Position numbers and translations under genes: made by a program. Below are positions 8,577 through 17,398 of a stretch of 64,000 nt of DNA, piece by piece; the first letter of the stretch is position 1; every line of letters starts with the position of its first letter. The notes below the pieces were generated by a model. It was not told where the DNA came from, searched no databases, and saw nothing but the letters and a program-made list of their open reading frames with translations. Origin of the DNA: Pseudomonadota bacterium (GTDB lineage Bacteria; Pseudomonadota; Gammaproteobacteria; Burkholderiales; Burkholderiaceae_B); contig JAFACG010000001.1 in NCBI GenBank assembly GCA_023425645.1, positions 27,460-91,459 of the forward strand, written 5' to 3'.

Positions 8577-9242
8577 TCAGTCGCTGATCATGCGGGCTGC
8601 AAAGCCCATGAACAGCAATCCCACCGAGCCGTTGCCCAGGCGGGACAGGCGCTGGTGCCGCCGGAAGATCCCCGCCAGCCGATCGCCCCCCACGATCAGC
8701 AAGGACAGATAGCAGAAGCTGATGACTTCCACCACCAGGCCCAGCACCAGAAAGGCCAGGCCGGCATGGCCGGCGGCGGGATTGACGAACTGGACGAAGA
8801 AAGACAGGAAGAACAGGATGGCCTTGGGATTGAGCAGGCTCAGGAACACAGCCTTGCGGAACCGCCCTTGGTGGCGCACGCGGGTGTCGATGGCGCGCAT
8901 CGCCCCGCCCTTCTGGAAGGCCGACTGCAGCAGGCGCACGCCCAGATACAGCAAATAGGCCGCGCCCAGCCAGCGTATGCCCATGTAGAGCATGGGCAGG
9001 GTCTTGAGCAGAGAGGCCGCTCCCAGGGCGGTCAGGGTCATGAGGATGCCGTCGCCCACGACTACGCCCAGCGCAGCCTTGTAGCCCTCCCGCACGCCAT
9101 GGCCCGCGCTGCTGGCCAGTACGTAGAGCGAGTTTGGGCCCGGCAGGAGCACGATGAACACCGTCCCCACCACAAACGCCCAGAAATTGATGATCCCGAT
9201 CTGTTCCAGCACCCCGGCCTCGCTTTGCGCGCAACAATACAT
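8577..9242 (-). CDS. LysE/RhtB family amino-acid exporter (LeuE-like)
   Basis: A 221-residue inner-membrane protein of the LysE/RhtB superfamily with six hydrophobic helices. Landmarks are VLLPGPNSLYVLASSAGHG near the N-terminus (the conserved PGPN motif) and FLSLLNPKAILFFLSFFVQF in the middle (NPK motif). LeuE-type members export leucine and other neutral amino acids. I chose the ATG at 9242; nine extra codons upstream are open but look like repeat DNA. It is 63 bases upstream of ddh on the same strand, so possible cotranscription suggests a link to diaminopimelate or lysine handling, which is inference. Confidence 0.85.
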   Translation of the reverse strand: MYCCAQSEAGVLEQIGIINFWAFVVGTVFIVLLPGPNSLYVLASSAGHGVREGYKAALGVVVGDGILMTLTALGAASLLKTLPMLYMGIRWLGAAYLLYLGVRLLQSAFQKGGAMRAIDTRVRHQGRFRKAVFLSLLNPKAILFFLSFFVQFVNPAAGHAGLAFLVLGLVVEVISFCYLSLLIVGGDRLAGIFRRHQRLSRLGNGSVGLLFMGFAARMISD

Positions 9243-9262
9243 GATTTTAGCGCTAAAAGGGG

Positions 9263-9585
9263 CCCCCACGCTGCGCAGGCTATTGCCTGCTTGCTGTCCA
9301 CCTCGCGGCAGGCAGGCCGCTCGGATTCGCCAGGCGCAGAACAGTCCGCAGGGACTGTCCTGTGTCCGGGCTCATCCCCCAAGGGGGCGCCTTTTATCTT
9401 GGGGCGGCCCGGCGATAGAAGGGGCCCCCACGCTGCGCAGGCTGTCGCCTGCTTGCTGTCCACCTCGCGGCAGGCAGGCCGCTCGGATTCGCCAGGCGCA
9501 GGACAGTCCGCAGGGACTGTCCTGTGTCCGGGCTCATCCCCCAAGGGGGGCGCCTTTTGCCTCAGGGGGCCCGGCTGCCCAGGAA
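9263..9585. repeat. two tandem copies of a 162-bp palindromic repeat
   Basis: Two head-to-tail units start at 9263 and 9425 and differ at only a few positions. Each unit begins with a C-run (CCCCCACGCTGCGC), contains a perfect or near-perfect hairpin CAGGACAGTCC-GCAG-GGACTGTCCTG, and ends with a G-run followed by CGCCTTTT, so the unit ends are themselves complementary. Related copies lie at 17399-17709. Non-coding; the repeat separates leuE from the CoA-transferase gene. Confidence 0.9.
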
Positions 9586-9623
9586 TAAAAAAATGCCCCT
9601 GGCACGGGTGGCATGCCAGGGGC
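9585..9623 (-). terminator. terminator of the CoA-transferase gene
   Basis: A 10-bp perfect stem (9595-9604 with 9614-9623); on the minus strand it is followed by a run of seven T residues. It lies 68 bases after the CoA-transferase stop. Confidence 0.75.
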
Positions 9624-9690
9624 GATCAGGTCAGTCAGATGCTCATGCGGCGGCGGACTGACTCGGCGTCGCACGATTCGGACCTGATCA

Positions 9691-11214
9691 CTACGCAGTC
9701 GCGGCCTCCTGGGCATGGAACTGCTCCTGGCGCATGGTGCCGTGTTGCTGGTAGCGGGCATGCCAGGACAAGGCTTCTTCCAGAATGTGCGGGGTATGGC
9801 CGCCGCGCTGTTCGGCGCGCCGGACATAGTCGAGCAGGGCCGCGCGGTAGTCGGGATGCGCACAGTTCTGGATGATGACGCGGGCGCGCTCGCGCGGCGC
9901 CAGGCCGCGCAGGTCGGCCAGCCCCCATTCGGAGACCAGCACGGCCACGTCGTGTTCGGTGTGATCCACATGCGAGACCATGGGCACGACGCTGGAGATG
10001 TCGCCGTCCTTGGCCACGGATTTGCTCACGAAGATGGACAGGTGGGCATTGCGGGCGAAATCGCCGGAACCGCCGATGCCGTTCATCATGTGCGTGCCGC
10101 AGACGTGCGTGGAATTCACGTTGCCGTAGATATCGAATTCCAGGGCGGTATTGATGGCGATGATGCCCAGGCGGCGCACCAGCTCGGGATGATTGCTGAT
10201 TTCCTGCGGACGCAGCACCACCTTGTCGCGGTAGCGCTCCAGGCCGTCCAGGAACTGCGCCGTCCTGGCTGCGGACAGCGTGACCGAGGAGGCCGAGGCA
10301 AAGCGCAGCTGGCCCGAATCCAGCAAGGCGATGGCGCTGTCCTGCAGCACTTCCGAATACATGGTCAGGTCCTGGAAGGGCGAATCCACCAGGCCATGGG
10401 TGACGGCATTGGCGATGGTGCCTATGCCCACCTGCAAGGGCAGCAGCGAATTGCTCAGCCTGCCGGCCGCCACTTCGCCCTTCAGGAACTCGATGATGTG
10501 GCCGGCGATGGCCTGGGTTTCGGCATCCGGCGGCAAGGCGCTGGAGGGGCTGTCCAGAGCGTCGGTCACGACGATGCCCACGATGCGGGCGGGATCCACC
10601 TGGATGGCGGCGGCGCCGATGCGCTGCTCGACCGAGGTCAGGGCGATGGGCTCGCGATGCGGACGCATTTCGGGCACATAGATGTCATGCAGGCCTTCCA
10701 GCTCCAGGGGCATGCCCAGGTTCAGCTCCACGATGATCTGCTGCGCCTGCTGGGCGAAGCTGGCCGAATTGCCCACGGAGGTGGTGGGCACGATGGCGCC
10801 GGTCTCTGTGATGGCCACGGCTTCGATCACGGTGATGTCGATGGCGGGCAAGTTGCCGCAGCGCAGCTGCTCCACGGTCTGGGACAGGTGCTGGTCGGCG
10901 AACAGGACCTTGCCCTGGTTGATGTGGCGGCGCAGCACGGCGTCCACCTGGAAGGGCATGCGCTTGGCCAGCACGCCCGCCTCGGCCATCAGTCCATCGC
11001 TGTCGTTGCCCAGCGAGGCCCCGGTGATCACATTCAGGCGCAGCGGCTCGACCTGAGCGCGTTCCGCCAGGGCGCGCGGCATGGCCTTGCAGTCGCCTGC
11101 GCGCGTAAAGCCGCTCATGCCCACATTCATGCCGTCCCGGAAGAAGGCCGCCGCCTCCTGCGCCGTCATGACCTTGTCTTCCAACCCTGGGAAACGGATG
11201 CGATCCTTGAACAT
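9691..11214 (-). CDS. succinyl-CoA:acetate CoA-transferase / acetyl-CoA hydrolase family
   Basis: A 507-residue class I CoA-transferase of the acetyl-CoA hydrolase/transferase family. Visible family stretches: GMNVGMSGFTRAGDCKAMPRAL at the N-terminus, QVGIGTIANAV, LTMYSEVLQDSAIALLDSG (the Glu in SEV is the expected thioester-forming residue), and NGIGGSGDFARNA near the C-terminus. Such enzymes move CoA between succinate, acetate and propionate, making acetyl-CoA from acetate without ATP. The start at 11214 is chosen because CAGGAG lies seven bases upstream; a more upstream ATG at 11238 has none. A LysR gene is divergent, probably its regulator. The pta-ackA pair elsewhere in the window gives a second acetate route. 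Confidence 0.9.
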   Translation of the reverse strand: MFKDRIRFPGLEDKVMTAQEAAAFFRDGMNVGMSGFTRAGDCKAMPRALAERAQVEPLRLNVITGASLGNDSDGLMAEAGVLAKRMPFQVDAVLRRHINQGKVLFADQHLSQTVEQLRCGNLPAIDITVIEAVAITETGAIVPTTSVGNSASFAQQAQQIIVELNLGMPLELEGLHDIYVPEMRPHREPIALTSVEQRIGAAAIQVDPARIVGIVVTDALDSPSSALPPDAETQAIAGHIIEFLKGEVAAGRLSNSLLPLQVGIGTIANAVTHGLVDSPFQDLTMYSEVLQDSAIALLDSGQLRFASASSVTLSAARTAQFLDGLERYRDKVVLRPQEISNHPELVRRLGIIAINTALEFDIYGNVNSTHVCGTHMMNGIGGSGDFARNAHLSIFVSKSVAKDGDISSVVPMVSHVDHTEHDVAVLVSEWGLADLRGLAPRERARVIIQNCAHPDYRAALLDYVRRAEQRGGHTPHILEEALSWHARYQQHGTMRQEQFHAQEAATA

Positions 11215-11376
11215 CGTATGCTCCTGTCTCGGTATCATGATCTGCCAGCTGTTGCGGTCGGGGGAGCCTGGGTCCGAAAGCGCCGGGCGAGGTCTCCACG
11301 CCCTGGCAACTGGCGTTTATGTTTTTGAACGACGTCAGCATAGCATCGCCATAATGAATAAAATTACTACTGACAA

Positions 11377-11393
11377 GTCGTGAAATTCATGAC
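11377..11393. promoter_or_regulatory. 17-bp palindrome, likely LysR operator
   Basis: A near-perfect palindrome with half-sites GTCGTGAA and TTCATGAC lies 17 bases before the LysR start in the divergent spacer, where autoregulating LysR proteins bind. The palindrome is seen; binding is inferred. Confidence 0.5.
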
Positions 11394-11410
11394 TGAAAAG
11401 GAAGCTGGCC

Positions 11411-12319
11411 ATGGATGTCCGATCGCTGCGGTACTTCATCGAAACCGTTAAACATCAAAGCTTTACGCAAGCGGCCCAAAGCCTGAACGTGACCCAGTCC
11501 ACGGTCAGCAAGATGGTCAGGCGACTGGAAGACGAGGTGGGCGAGCCGCTGCTGATCCGCGACCATCGCCAGCTCCAGCTGACCGATTGCGGCAAGGTGG
11601 TGCTGGAGCGCGGCCAGGAGGTCCTGCAAAGCGTGCAGCGGCTGCTGCGCGAGGTGCATGAAGTGCAGGCCCTGCAGCGCGGCAGGCTGGAGCTGGGCAT
11701 GCCGCCCATGATCAATGTGCTGTTCACCGAAGTGCTCAAGGCCTTCAAGGCCCTCCACCCGAGGATCGAACTCGTCCTGCACGAAGAGACCGGCATGGGG
11801 ATCGAGCGCATGGTGGCCGCCGGCGCGGTGGAGATGGGCTTGAGCATCCTGCCGCTGGGCCCGGAGCTGAACTTGTCCACCGCCCCGGTGGCGCGCCACG
11901 GCGTCTGGGCCATAGGCCGCAAGAACAGCTTTCGCAGCGCGCAAGGCAAGGTCAAGCTCGAAGAACTGGAGCGCCACCCGCTGATATTCCTGAGCGACGA
12001 CTTCGCCCTGACCCGCATGCTGCGCCGCGCCTTCGCGCATGCCGGTCTGCAGCCCCACATCGCGGCCCAGAGCAGGCAATGGGACTGGGTGGCCTCCATG
12101 GCGCAGGCCGGCATGGGCATCGCCCTGCTGCCCCAACCTTTTCTATCGCGCCTGGAGCCCGGCGACTGGGTCGCGGCCGAGATCGTGGAGCCCGCCCTGA
12201 ACTGGGAAGTGGCCCTGCTGTGGAACGGCCGCTACCTGTCGCAGGCGGCCAAGGCCTGGCTGCAGGTGTGCGCGGACGTGCTGGGCGGCAGTTGGCCTGG
12301 GCTGGACGGCGAAGCCTGA
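11411..12319 (+). CDS. LysR family transcriptional regulator
   Basis: A 302-residue LysR regulator: winged helix-turn-helix at residues 1-60 (FTQAAQSLNVTQSTVSKMVRRLEDEVGEPLL) followed by a two-lobed effector domain from about residue 90. It is divergent from the succinyl-CoA:acetate CoA-transferase gene, with a palindrome in the spacer, so it most likely controls that gene and itself. The inducing ligand, perhaps a short-chain acid or its CoA ester, is not readable. Confidence 0.88.
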   Translation: MDVRSLRYFIETVKHQSFTQAAQSLNVTQSTVSKMVRRLEDEVGEPLLIRDHRQLQLTDCGKVVLERGQEVLQSVQRLLREVHEVQALQRGRLELGMPPMINVLFTEVLKAFKALHPRIELVLHEETGMGIERMVAAGAVEMGLSILPLGPELNLSTAPVARHGVWAIGRKNSFRSAQGKVKLEELERHPLIFLSDDFALTRMLRRAFAHAGLQPHIAAQSRQWDWVASMAQAGMGIALLPQPFLSRLEPGDWVAAEIVEPALNWEVALLWNGRYLSQAAKAWLQVCADVLGGSWPGLDGEA

Positions 12320-12366
12320 CAAGAAGCGCCTGGGCCCGCGATCCGTACACCCTGCCGCCGCCCCCC

Positions 12367-12396
12367 CAAAAAAAAGCCACCCCCGCAGGGGTGGCT
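12367..12396 (-). terminator. terminator of the ahpF gene
   Basis: A 9-bp perfect stem (12375-12383 with 12388-12396) with a 4-base loop; on the minus strand it is followed by eight T residues. It lies between convergent lysR and ahpF. Confidence 0.85.
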
Positions 12397-12419
12397 GCTG
12401 ATCACGCCGTCCTTGACGA

Positions 12420-14012
12420 TCAGGCCGTGACGCTTTCGGCGACGGGCTGTTCCACTTCGGCCGAGCTGCGGATCAGGTAGTCGAAAGCGCTGAGCGAAGC
12501 CTTGGCGCCTTCGCCGGCGGCGATGATGATCTGCTTGTACGGCACGGTGGTGACGTCGCCCGCGGCAAACACGCCGGCCAGGGAGGTCGCGCCGCGCACA
12601 TCCACTTCGATTTCGCCGTGCCGCGACAGCGCGACATCGCTGCCTTTCAGCCACTCGGTGTTGGGCACCAGGCCGATCTGCACGAACACGCCGTCCAGAT
12701 CCAGATGCTGGGACTGCTGGGTCTCGCGATCCAGGTAGTTCAGGCCCACCACCTTCTTGCCGTCGCCCAGCACTTCCGTGGTCTGGGCCTGGGTGATGAT
12801 CTTGACGTTGGGCAGGCTGCGCAGCTTGCGTTGCAGCACCTCGTCAGCGCGCAGGGTCGCGCCGAACTCGATCAGCGTGACGTGGCGCACCAGGCCGGCC
12901 AGGTCGATGGCCGCTTCCACGCCGGAGTTGCCTCCGCCGACCACCGCCACGTCCTTGCCCTTGAACAGGGGGCCGTCGCAGTGCGGGCAGTAGGCCACGC
13001 CGCGGTTGCGGTATTCCTGTTCGCCGGGCACGTTCAGTTCGCGCCAGCGCGCGCCGGTGGCCAGGATGACGGACTTGGCCTTCAGCTGGCCGCCGCCGGC
13101 CACGTCCACCAGGATCTGCTTGCCTTCGCGGCGGATGTTCGCGGCGCGATGCAGATTCATGATGTCCACGTCATAGGCCTTGACGTGCTGCTCCAGCGCC
13201 GCGGCGAACTTCGGACCTTCGGTCTCGACCACGGAAATGTAGTTCTCGATGGCCATGGTGTCCAGCACCTGGCCGCCGAAACGCTCGGCCAGCACGCCGG
13301 TGCGGATGCCCTTGCGGGCCGCATATATGGCTGCAGCCGCGCCGGCGGGACCGCCGCCCACGACCAGCACGTCGTATTCGTCCTTGGCGTCCAGGGCCTG
13401 GGCGCGGGCTTCGTTGTCGCCGGCGTCCAGCTTGGCCAGCAGTTCCTCGGCGCTGGCGCGTCCCTGGTGGAACAGCTCGCCGTTCAGGTACACGGCCGGC
13501 ACGGACAGGATGTTGCGCTCTTCCACTTCCTTCTGGAACAGCGCGCCATCGATGGCCACGTGCTTGATGCGCGGATTGATGACGGACATCGCGTTCAGGG
13601 CCTGCACCACGTCGGGACAGTTCTGGCACGACAGCGAGAAATAGGTTTCGAAGACGAAGTCGCCCGACAGATTGCGGATCTGTTCGATGACGGCCTCGTC
13701 CAGCTTGATCGCGTGGCCGCCGACTTGCAGCAGGGCCAGGATCAAGGAGGTGAATTCGTGCCCCATGGGGATGCCGGCGAAGCTGACGCTCACGTCAGTT
13801 CCGGGACGGTTGATCTTGAAGGAAGGCTTGCGCTCTTGCGAGCCCGCGTCTTCGCGATAGCTGATCTTGTCGGAGAGGCTATCGATTTCCTGCAGCAGCT
13901 CGCGCAGCTCCACGGACTTGGCGCCCACATCCAGCGACGCAACGATCTCGATCGGTTGGGTGATCTTCTCGAGATAAGCCTTCAATTGAGTTTTGATGTT
14001 TGCATCTAACAT
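12420..14012 (-). CDS. ahpF: alkyl hydroperoxide reductase subunit F
   Basis: A 530-residue flavoprotein disulfide reductase. The N-terminal tandem thioredoxin-like domain carries CQNC (C129 and C132, as in the Escherichia coli enzyme). The C-terminal thioredoxin-reductase part has an FAD motif [12 protein letters not shown], the CPHCDGPLF redox pair, an NADH motif [12 protein letters not shown] and a final FAAGDVT. It passes electrons from NADH to AhpC. The start at 14012 is chosen by alignment with AhpF N-termini ([15 protein letters not shown]); 13 extra upstream codons are open but non-homologous. It follows ahpC on the same strand after a 108-base spacer holding a hairpin. Confidence 0.96.
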   Translation of the reverse strand: MLDANIKTQLKAYLEKITQPIEIVASLDVGAKSVELRELLQEIDSLSDKISYREDAGSQERKPSFKINRPGTDVSVSFAGIPMGHEFTSLILALLQVGGHAIKLDEAVIEQIRNLSGDFVFETYFSLSCQNCPDVVQALNAMSVINPRIKHVAIDGALFQKEVEERNILSVPAVYLNGELFHQGRASAEELLAKLDAGDNEARAQALDAKDEYDVLVVGGGPAGAAAAIYAARKGIRTGVLAERFGGQVLDTMAIENYISVVETEGPKFAAALEQHVKAYDVDIMNLHRAANIRREGKQILVDVAGGGQLKAKSVILATGARWRELNVPGEQEYRNRGVAYCPHCDGPLFKGKDVAVVGGGNSGVEAAIDLAGLVRHVTLIEFGATLRADEVLQRKLRSLPNVKIITQAQTTEVLGDGKKVVGLNYLDRETQQSQHLDLDGVFVQIGLVPNTEWLKGSDVALSRHGEIEVDVRGATSLAGVFAAGDVTTVPYKQIIIAAGEGAKASLSAFDYLIRSSAEVEQPVAESVTA

Positions 14013-14053
14013 GAGAAACGCCTTTTTTATCCTGTACTGAACGAAACACATGG

Positions 14054-14076
14054 GGCGCCTGGACCGGCCAGGCGCC
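14054..14076 (-). promoter_or_regulatory. ahpC-ahpF intergenic hairpin
   Basis: A 9-bp perfect stem (GGCGCCTGG/CCAGGCGCC) with a 5-base loop between ahpC and ahpF, followed on the plus strand by a second GC-rich hairpin (14085-14100). No T-run follows, so it is more likely an mRNA-processing or stabilising structure that favours ahpC over ahpF expression; that role is inferred. Confidence 0.5.
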
Positions 14077-14120
14077 TGGCGAGCGGCGGCTGGCGCCGCC
14101 CGCCTGCGACCATAGAGGTC

Positions 14121-14684
14121 TTAGATCTTGCCGACCAGGTCCAGGGAAGGAGTCAGCGTCTTGGCGCCTTCTTCCCACTTGGCTGGGCACACTTCACCGG
14201 GGTGAGCGGCGATGTACTGGGCAGCCTTGACCTTGCGCAGCAGTTCGGAAGCGTCGCGGCCGATGCCGTTGTCGTGGATTTCCAGGACTTTGATCTCGCC
14301 GGCTGGGTTGACCACGAAGGTGCCGCGCAGAGCGATGCCTTCTTCTTCGATCAGCACGTCGAAGTTGCGGGACAGTTGGTGAGTCGGGTCACCGATCATG
14401 GGGTAGTTCACTTTGCTGATGGCGTCGGACGTGTCGTGCCATGCCTTGTGAGCGAAGTGGGTGTCGGTGGACACGGAGTAGACTTCCACGCCCAGCTTCT
14501 GGAACTCTGCGTAATGGTCGGCCAGGTCTTCCAGCTCGGTTGGGCACACGAAGGTGAAGTCGGCTGGGTAGAAAACGAACACGGACCATTTGCCGGCGAC
14601 GGTTTCGTTGCTGACTTCAACGAACTTGCCGTTGTGGTAAGCGGTTGCCTTGAATGGTTTGATGACGGTGTTGATCAAAGACAT
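14121..14684 (-). CDS. ahpC: alkyl hydroperoxide reductase peroxiredoxin subunit C
   Basis: A 187-residue typical 2-Cys peroxiredoxin. Peroxidatic Cys47 lies in DFTFVCPTE and resolving Cys166 in GEVCPAKW; length and both motifs match the enterobacterial AhpC class. It reduces hydrogen peroxide, organic peroxides and peroxynitrite and is re-reduced by AhpF, encoded next. Codon usage is noticeably more biased toward highly expressed codons than in neighbours, fitting an abundant protein. A 37-bp OxyR-like site and a TATAAT -10 box lie upstream. Confidence 0.97.
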   Translation of the reverse strand: MSLINTVIKPFKATAYHNGKFVEVSNETVAGKWSVFVFYPADFTFVCPTELEDLADHYAEFQKLGVEVYSVSTDTHFAHKAWHDTSDAISKVNYPMIGDPTHQLSRNFDVLIEEEGIALRGTFVVNPAGEIKVLEIHDNGIGRDASELLRKVKAAQYIAAHPGEVCPAKWEEGAKTLTPSLDLVGKI

Positions 14685-14723
14685 GTTAGCTCCAGTTAGC
14701 GGTTAACAATTGACAGTAAAGCC

Positions 14724-14753
14724 ATTATAGGAAGCTGCGATCGATTAGTGAAA
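14724..14753 (-). promoter_or_regulatory. ahpC promoter
   Basis: Minus-strand -10 TATAAT (14724-14729) with an 18-base spacer to a poor -35 TTTCAC (14748-14753) that abuts the OxyR-like site. A strong -10 with a weak -35 next to an activator site is the standard activator-dependent arrangement. Confidence 0.7.
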
Positions 14754-14789
14754 TTGATTAATACAATTGCACTAATTGCAAATACCTAT
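14753..14789 (-). promoter_or_regulatory. OxyR-like binding site
   Basis: A 37-bp stretch that reads on the minus strand as two 15-bp half-units (ATAGGTATTTGCAAT and ATTGTATTAATCAAT) separated by seven bases. This fits the ATAG-N-T-N3-A-N-CTAT tandem pattern and 22-bp periodicity known for OxyR, with a few mismatches. It sits directly upstream of the weak -35 of ahpC. No oxyR gene is in the window. Confidence 0.65.
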
Positions 14790-14927
14790 CGCATTGAGCG
14801 CAGAATTTTCTTTCTGTGCGCAACACGTCTCTATGCTAACAGAGCTGGATTACAGTGCAACTACAGATACAGTTCGGCATAAGGCCATGGGAGCGTCCGG
14901 CCCTGGGGCCGGTGCGCAGGCGCATTG

Positions 14928-16352
14928 TCAGGAAGGTACGCTGTCCGTCCTTTGCCGGGCGGCATCCAGACACCGTTCGAGGTCGCCCCAGAATGCATCG
15001 TCGCCGGCCACCGACACGTTGATGCGCACATAGGTCGAGGGCTGCTGCTCTGGCGAGAACAGGGCGCCCGGCACCAGCAGGTGCCCCGGCCTGCCCAGGG
15101 CCCGCACCAGGCTTTCGGTCTCCACGCCGGTATCCGTCCAGATGAACATGCCCGCCTGCGGCGGCGCATCCGGCGCCAGGCCCAGCCGGGCCAAGCGCTC
15201 CAATGTCTGCTGCCGGCCATCATCCGCATGGTGCCGCAGGCGATCCAGGTGCTTGCGGTAGGGCCCGTCCACCAGCAGCCTGTGGGTGACCCGTTCGCTC
15301 AATTCGGGGGTGGTCAGCCCCGCCAGCATCTTCAGGTTGACCAGCGATTGCAGCAAGGCAGGGGACGCCGCCATGTAGGCCAGGCGCAAGCCCGCCGCCA
15401 GTACCTTGGAATACCCGCCCACCAGGGTGACCCGGTGCAACTGATCCAGTTGCGCCAGCCTGCAGGGCGGATGCGAATGCAGTTCGCTGTAGGTATCGTC
15501 CTCGATGATGTGGAAACCCCAGGTCTGGGCCAGCGTCAGGATGGCGTGGGCGACAGACGGGCTCAAGCTGAAGCCCGTGGGATTGTGCACCACGGTGTTC
15601 AGGATGACCAGGCGCGGCCGGTGCTCTCGGGCCAGTTGCTCCAGCACGGCCACGTCCGGCCCGTCGACGCGCCGCGGCACGCTGAGCACCCGCACATCCA
15701 CCACCGCCAGGCGGGCGAACAGCAGATACCAGGCGGGATCCTCCACCACCACCGTGTCGCCCGGACGCAGCCAGTGTCGCAACAGCAGGTCCAGCGCATG
15801 CGTGGCCCCGCTGCACAGCAGGATCTGGGTGTCCGGGTCGGCCTGTATGCCGCTGTCCTCCAGCTGCCCGGCGATGTGCTGGCGCAGGGGCCGGTAGCCG
15901 TGGGAATGGCCATAGCCCAGCAGGCCTGAATCCGCGCTGCGGCTGACCTGCCTCACGGCCGCCAGCACCATGTCGTTGTCCAGCCACTGGGTGGGAATGC
16001 CGGCGCTGTCGCTCTGCCCCATGAAGCTGTTCAGCATCCAGTTCACGTCTATCTTGCGCGGTTCGTCCCTGTCCACCCGCAGCGACTCGGTGCGCAGACG
16101 CCGGGGCTGGCGCACGCGCACGAAGAAACCCGAGCCCGGCCGGGATTCCACCAGCCCCAAGGCCATGAGCCTGTCGTAGGCCGCCACCACGGTATGCGTG
16201 CTCACGCCGGCCGACTGCGCCATCCTGCGCACCGAAGGCAGGCGGCTGCCGCCGCGATAGCGCAGGCGCAGCTCCTGCTGCACCCAGGCCACCAACTGTT
16301 CGCTGAGCGTGACATCCGAGCCCCTGACCGGCTCCCAGTTCGTCCATTCCAT
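14928..16352 (-). CDS. MocR-type regulator (GntR HTH fused to aminotransferase-like domain)
   Basis: A 474-residue fusion. Residues about 12-80 are a GntR winged helix (LPSVRRMAQSAGVSTHTVVAAYDRLMALGLVESRPGSGFFV). Residues about 120-470 are a class I aminotransferase fold with GYGHSHGYRPLRQHIA, VVVEDPAWYLLFARLA, HIIEDDTYSEL and VGGYSKVLAAGLRLAYMA, where the Lys is the expected pyridoxal-phosphate-binding residue. MocR proteins sense PLP or PLP-amino-acid adducts. It is divergent from an EamA transporter, which it probably controls. Confidence 0.88.
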   Translation of the reverse strand: MEWTNWEPVRGSDVTLSEQLVAWVQQELRLRYRGGSRLPSVRRMAQSAGVSTHTVVAAYDRLMALGLVESRPGSGFFVRVRQPRRLRTESLRVDRDEPRKIDVNWMLNSFMGQSDSAGIPTQWLDNDMVLAAVRQVSRSADSGLLGYGHSHGYRPLRQHIAGQLEDSGIQADPDTQILLCSGATHALDLLLRHWLRPGDTVVVEDPAWYLLFARLAVVDVRVLSVPRRVDGPDVAVLEQLAREHRPRLVILNTVVHNPTGFSLSPSVAHAILTLAQTWGFHIIEDDTYSELHSHPPCRLAQLDQLHRVTLVGGYSKVLAAGLRLAYMAASPALLQSLVNLKMLAGLTTPELSERVTHRLLVDGPYRKHLDRLRHHADDGRQQTLERLARLGLAPDAPPQAGMFIWTDTGVETESLVRALGRPGHLLVPGALFSPEQQPSTYVRINVSVAGDDAFWGDLERCLDAARQRTDSVPS

Positions 16353-16507
16353 TATGCTGTCCCCATCGTCGCAACGTCGGACTGTAGTGGTGATTCGACC
16401 AATACGGCTGAACCGTCTGATCGCCCAACTGTACTGCTGCTGTATTGCTTATTTATTTTACGCTTGTTGCTCCAACAAACACATGACCTTCATCCGTGGA
16501 GACGCCC

Positions 16508-17392
16508 ATGAGCCGCAGCACGACCTTCCAACCGTCCGCCCCCGCCCTGCTTCCCTATGCGTACGCCTTCGTGGGCGTGCTGGTCTTCGCCTTCACGCTG
16601 CCCATGACGCGCGTGGCGGTGCACAGCTTCGACCCCTGGCTGATCGGCATGGCTCGCGCCAGCATCGGCGGCCTGTGCGCCGCGCTGATCCTGCTGGCCA
16701 CCCGCAGCCGCCTTCCCACCGCCGCCGAATGGCGCGGCATCGCCCTGTCCTGCACGGGCGTGATCGTGGGCTGGCCGGTGTTCTCCTCCATTGCCATGCA
16801 GTCCGTGCCCTCCTCGCACGGCGCCGTGCTCAGCGGACTGATCCCGTTGGCCACGGCCATCATCGGCGCCAAGCGCAGCGGCGAATCCCTGAGCAGGCGC
16901 TTCTGGCTGCTCAGCCTGCTGGGCGCCATGCTGGTGCTGGCTTACGCCGTCTACATCGGCGAAGGCGCGCTGCAAGTGGGCGACCTCTGGCTGGCGCTGG
17001 CGGTCTTCATGGCCGGCGTGGGCTACGCCGAGGGCGGCCGCGTGGCGCGTACCCTGGGCGGCTGGCGCACCATCTGCTGGTGCCTGGCGGCCAGCCTGCC
17101 GCTGACCGTGCCCGCGTCCCTGTGGCTGGCCCTGCCCATGGAGCAGGCGCCCACCGCGCAAGCCACGATGGGCCTGCTGTACCTGGCGCTGTGCTCGTCG
17201 CTGCTGGGCTTTTTCCCCTGGTACAAGGCCATGGCCATGGGCGGGGTGGCGCGCATCGGCCAGGTCCAGCTGGCCCAGCCTTTCCTGACCATCCTGATCT
17301 CCGCCCTGTGGCTGGGCGAGCAGGTGAACCTGCTGACCTGGCTGAGCTGCATCGTCATCATCGTCCTTATCGCCGCCAGCCGTCGCGCCTGA
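16508..17392 (+). CDS. EamA/DMT family metabolite transporter
   Basis: A 294-residue inner-membrane protein with ten predicted helices in two EamA repeats (about residues 12-145 and 155-290); GAVLSGLIPLATAIIGAKRSGE and ARIGQVQLAQPFLTILISALWLGEQ are the paired repeat ends. Family members export amino acids, nucleosides or other small metabolites. The ATG at 16508 is chosen over the GTG at 16496 because GTGGAG is placed six bases before it. It is divergent from a MocR regulator; many MocR-DMT pairs handle amino acids or B6-related compounds, an inference here. Confidence 0.83.
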   Translation: MSRSTTFQPSAPALLPYAYAFVGVLVFAFTLPMTRVAVHSFDPWLIGMARASIGGLCAALILLATRSRLPTAAEWRGIALSCTGVIVGWPVFSSIAMQSVPSSHGAVLSGLIPLATAIIGAKRSGESLSRRFWLLSLLGAMLVLAYAVYIGEGALQVGDLWLALAVFMAGVGYAEGGRVARTLGGWRTICWCLAASLPLTVPASLWLALPMEQAPTAQATMGLLYLALCSSLLGFFPWYKAMAMGGVARIGQVQLAQPFLTILISALWLGEQVNLLTWLSCIVIIVLIAASRRA

Positions 17393-17398
17393 GAAATC

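Noticed and set aside
9715..11328. 537-codon open frame antisense to the CoA-transferase gene
   Set aside because: Low-complexity His/Gly/Gln sequence, antisense shadow of a strong gene.
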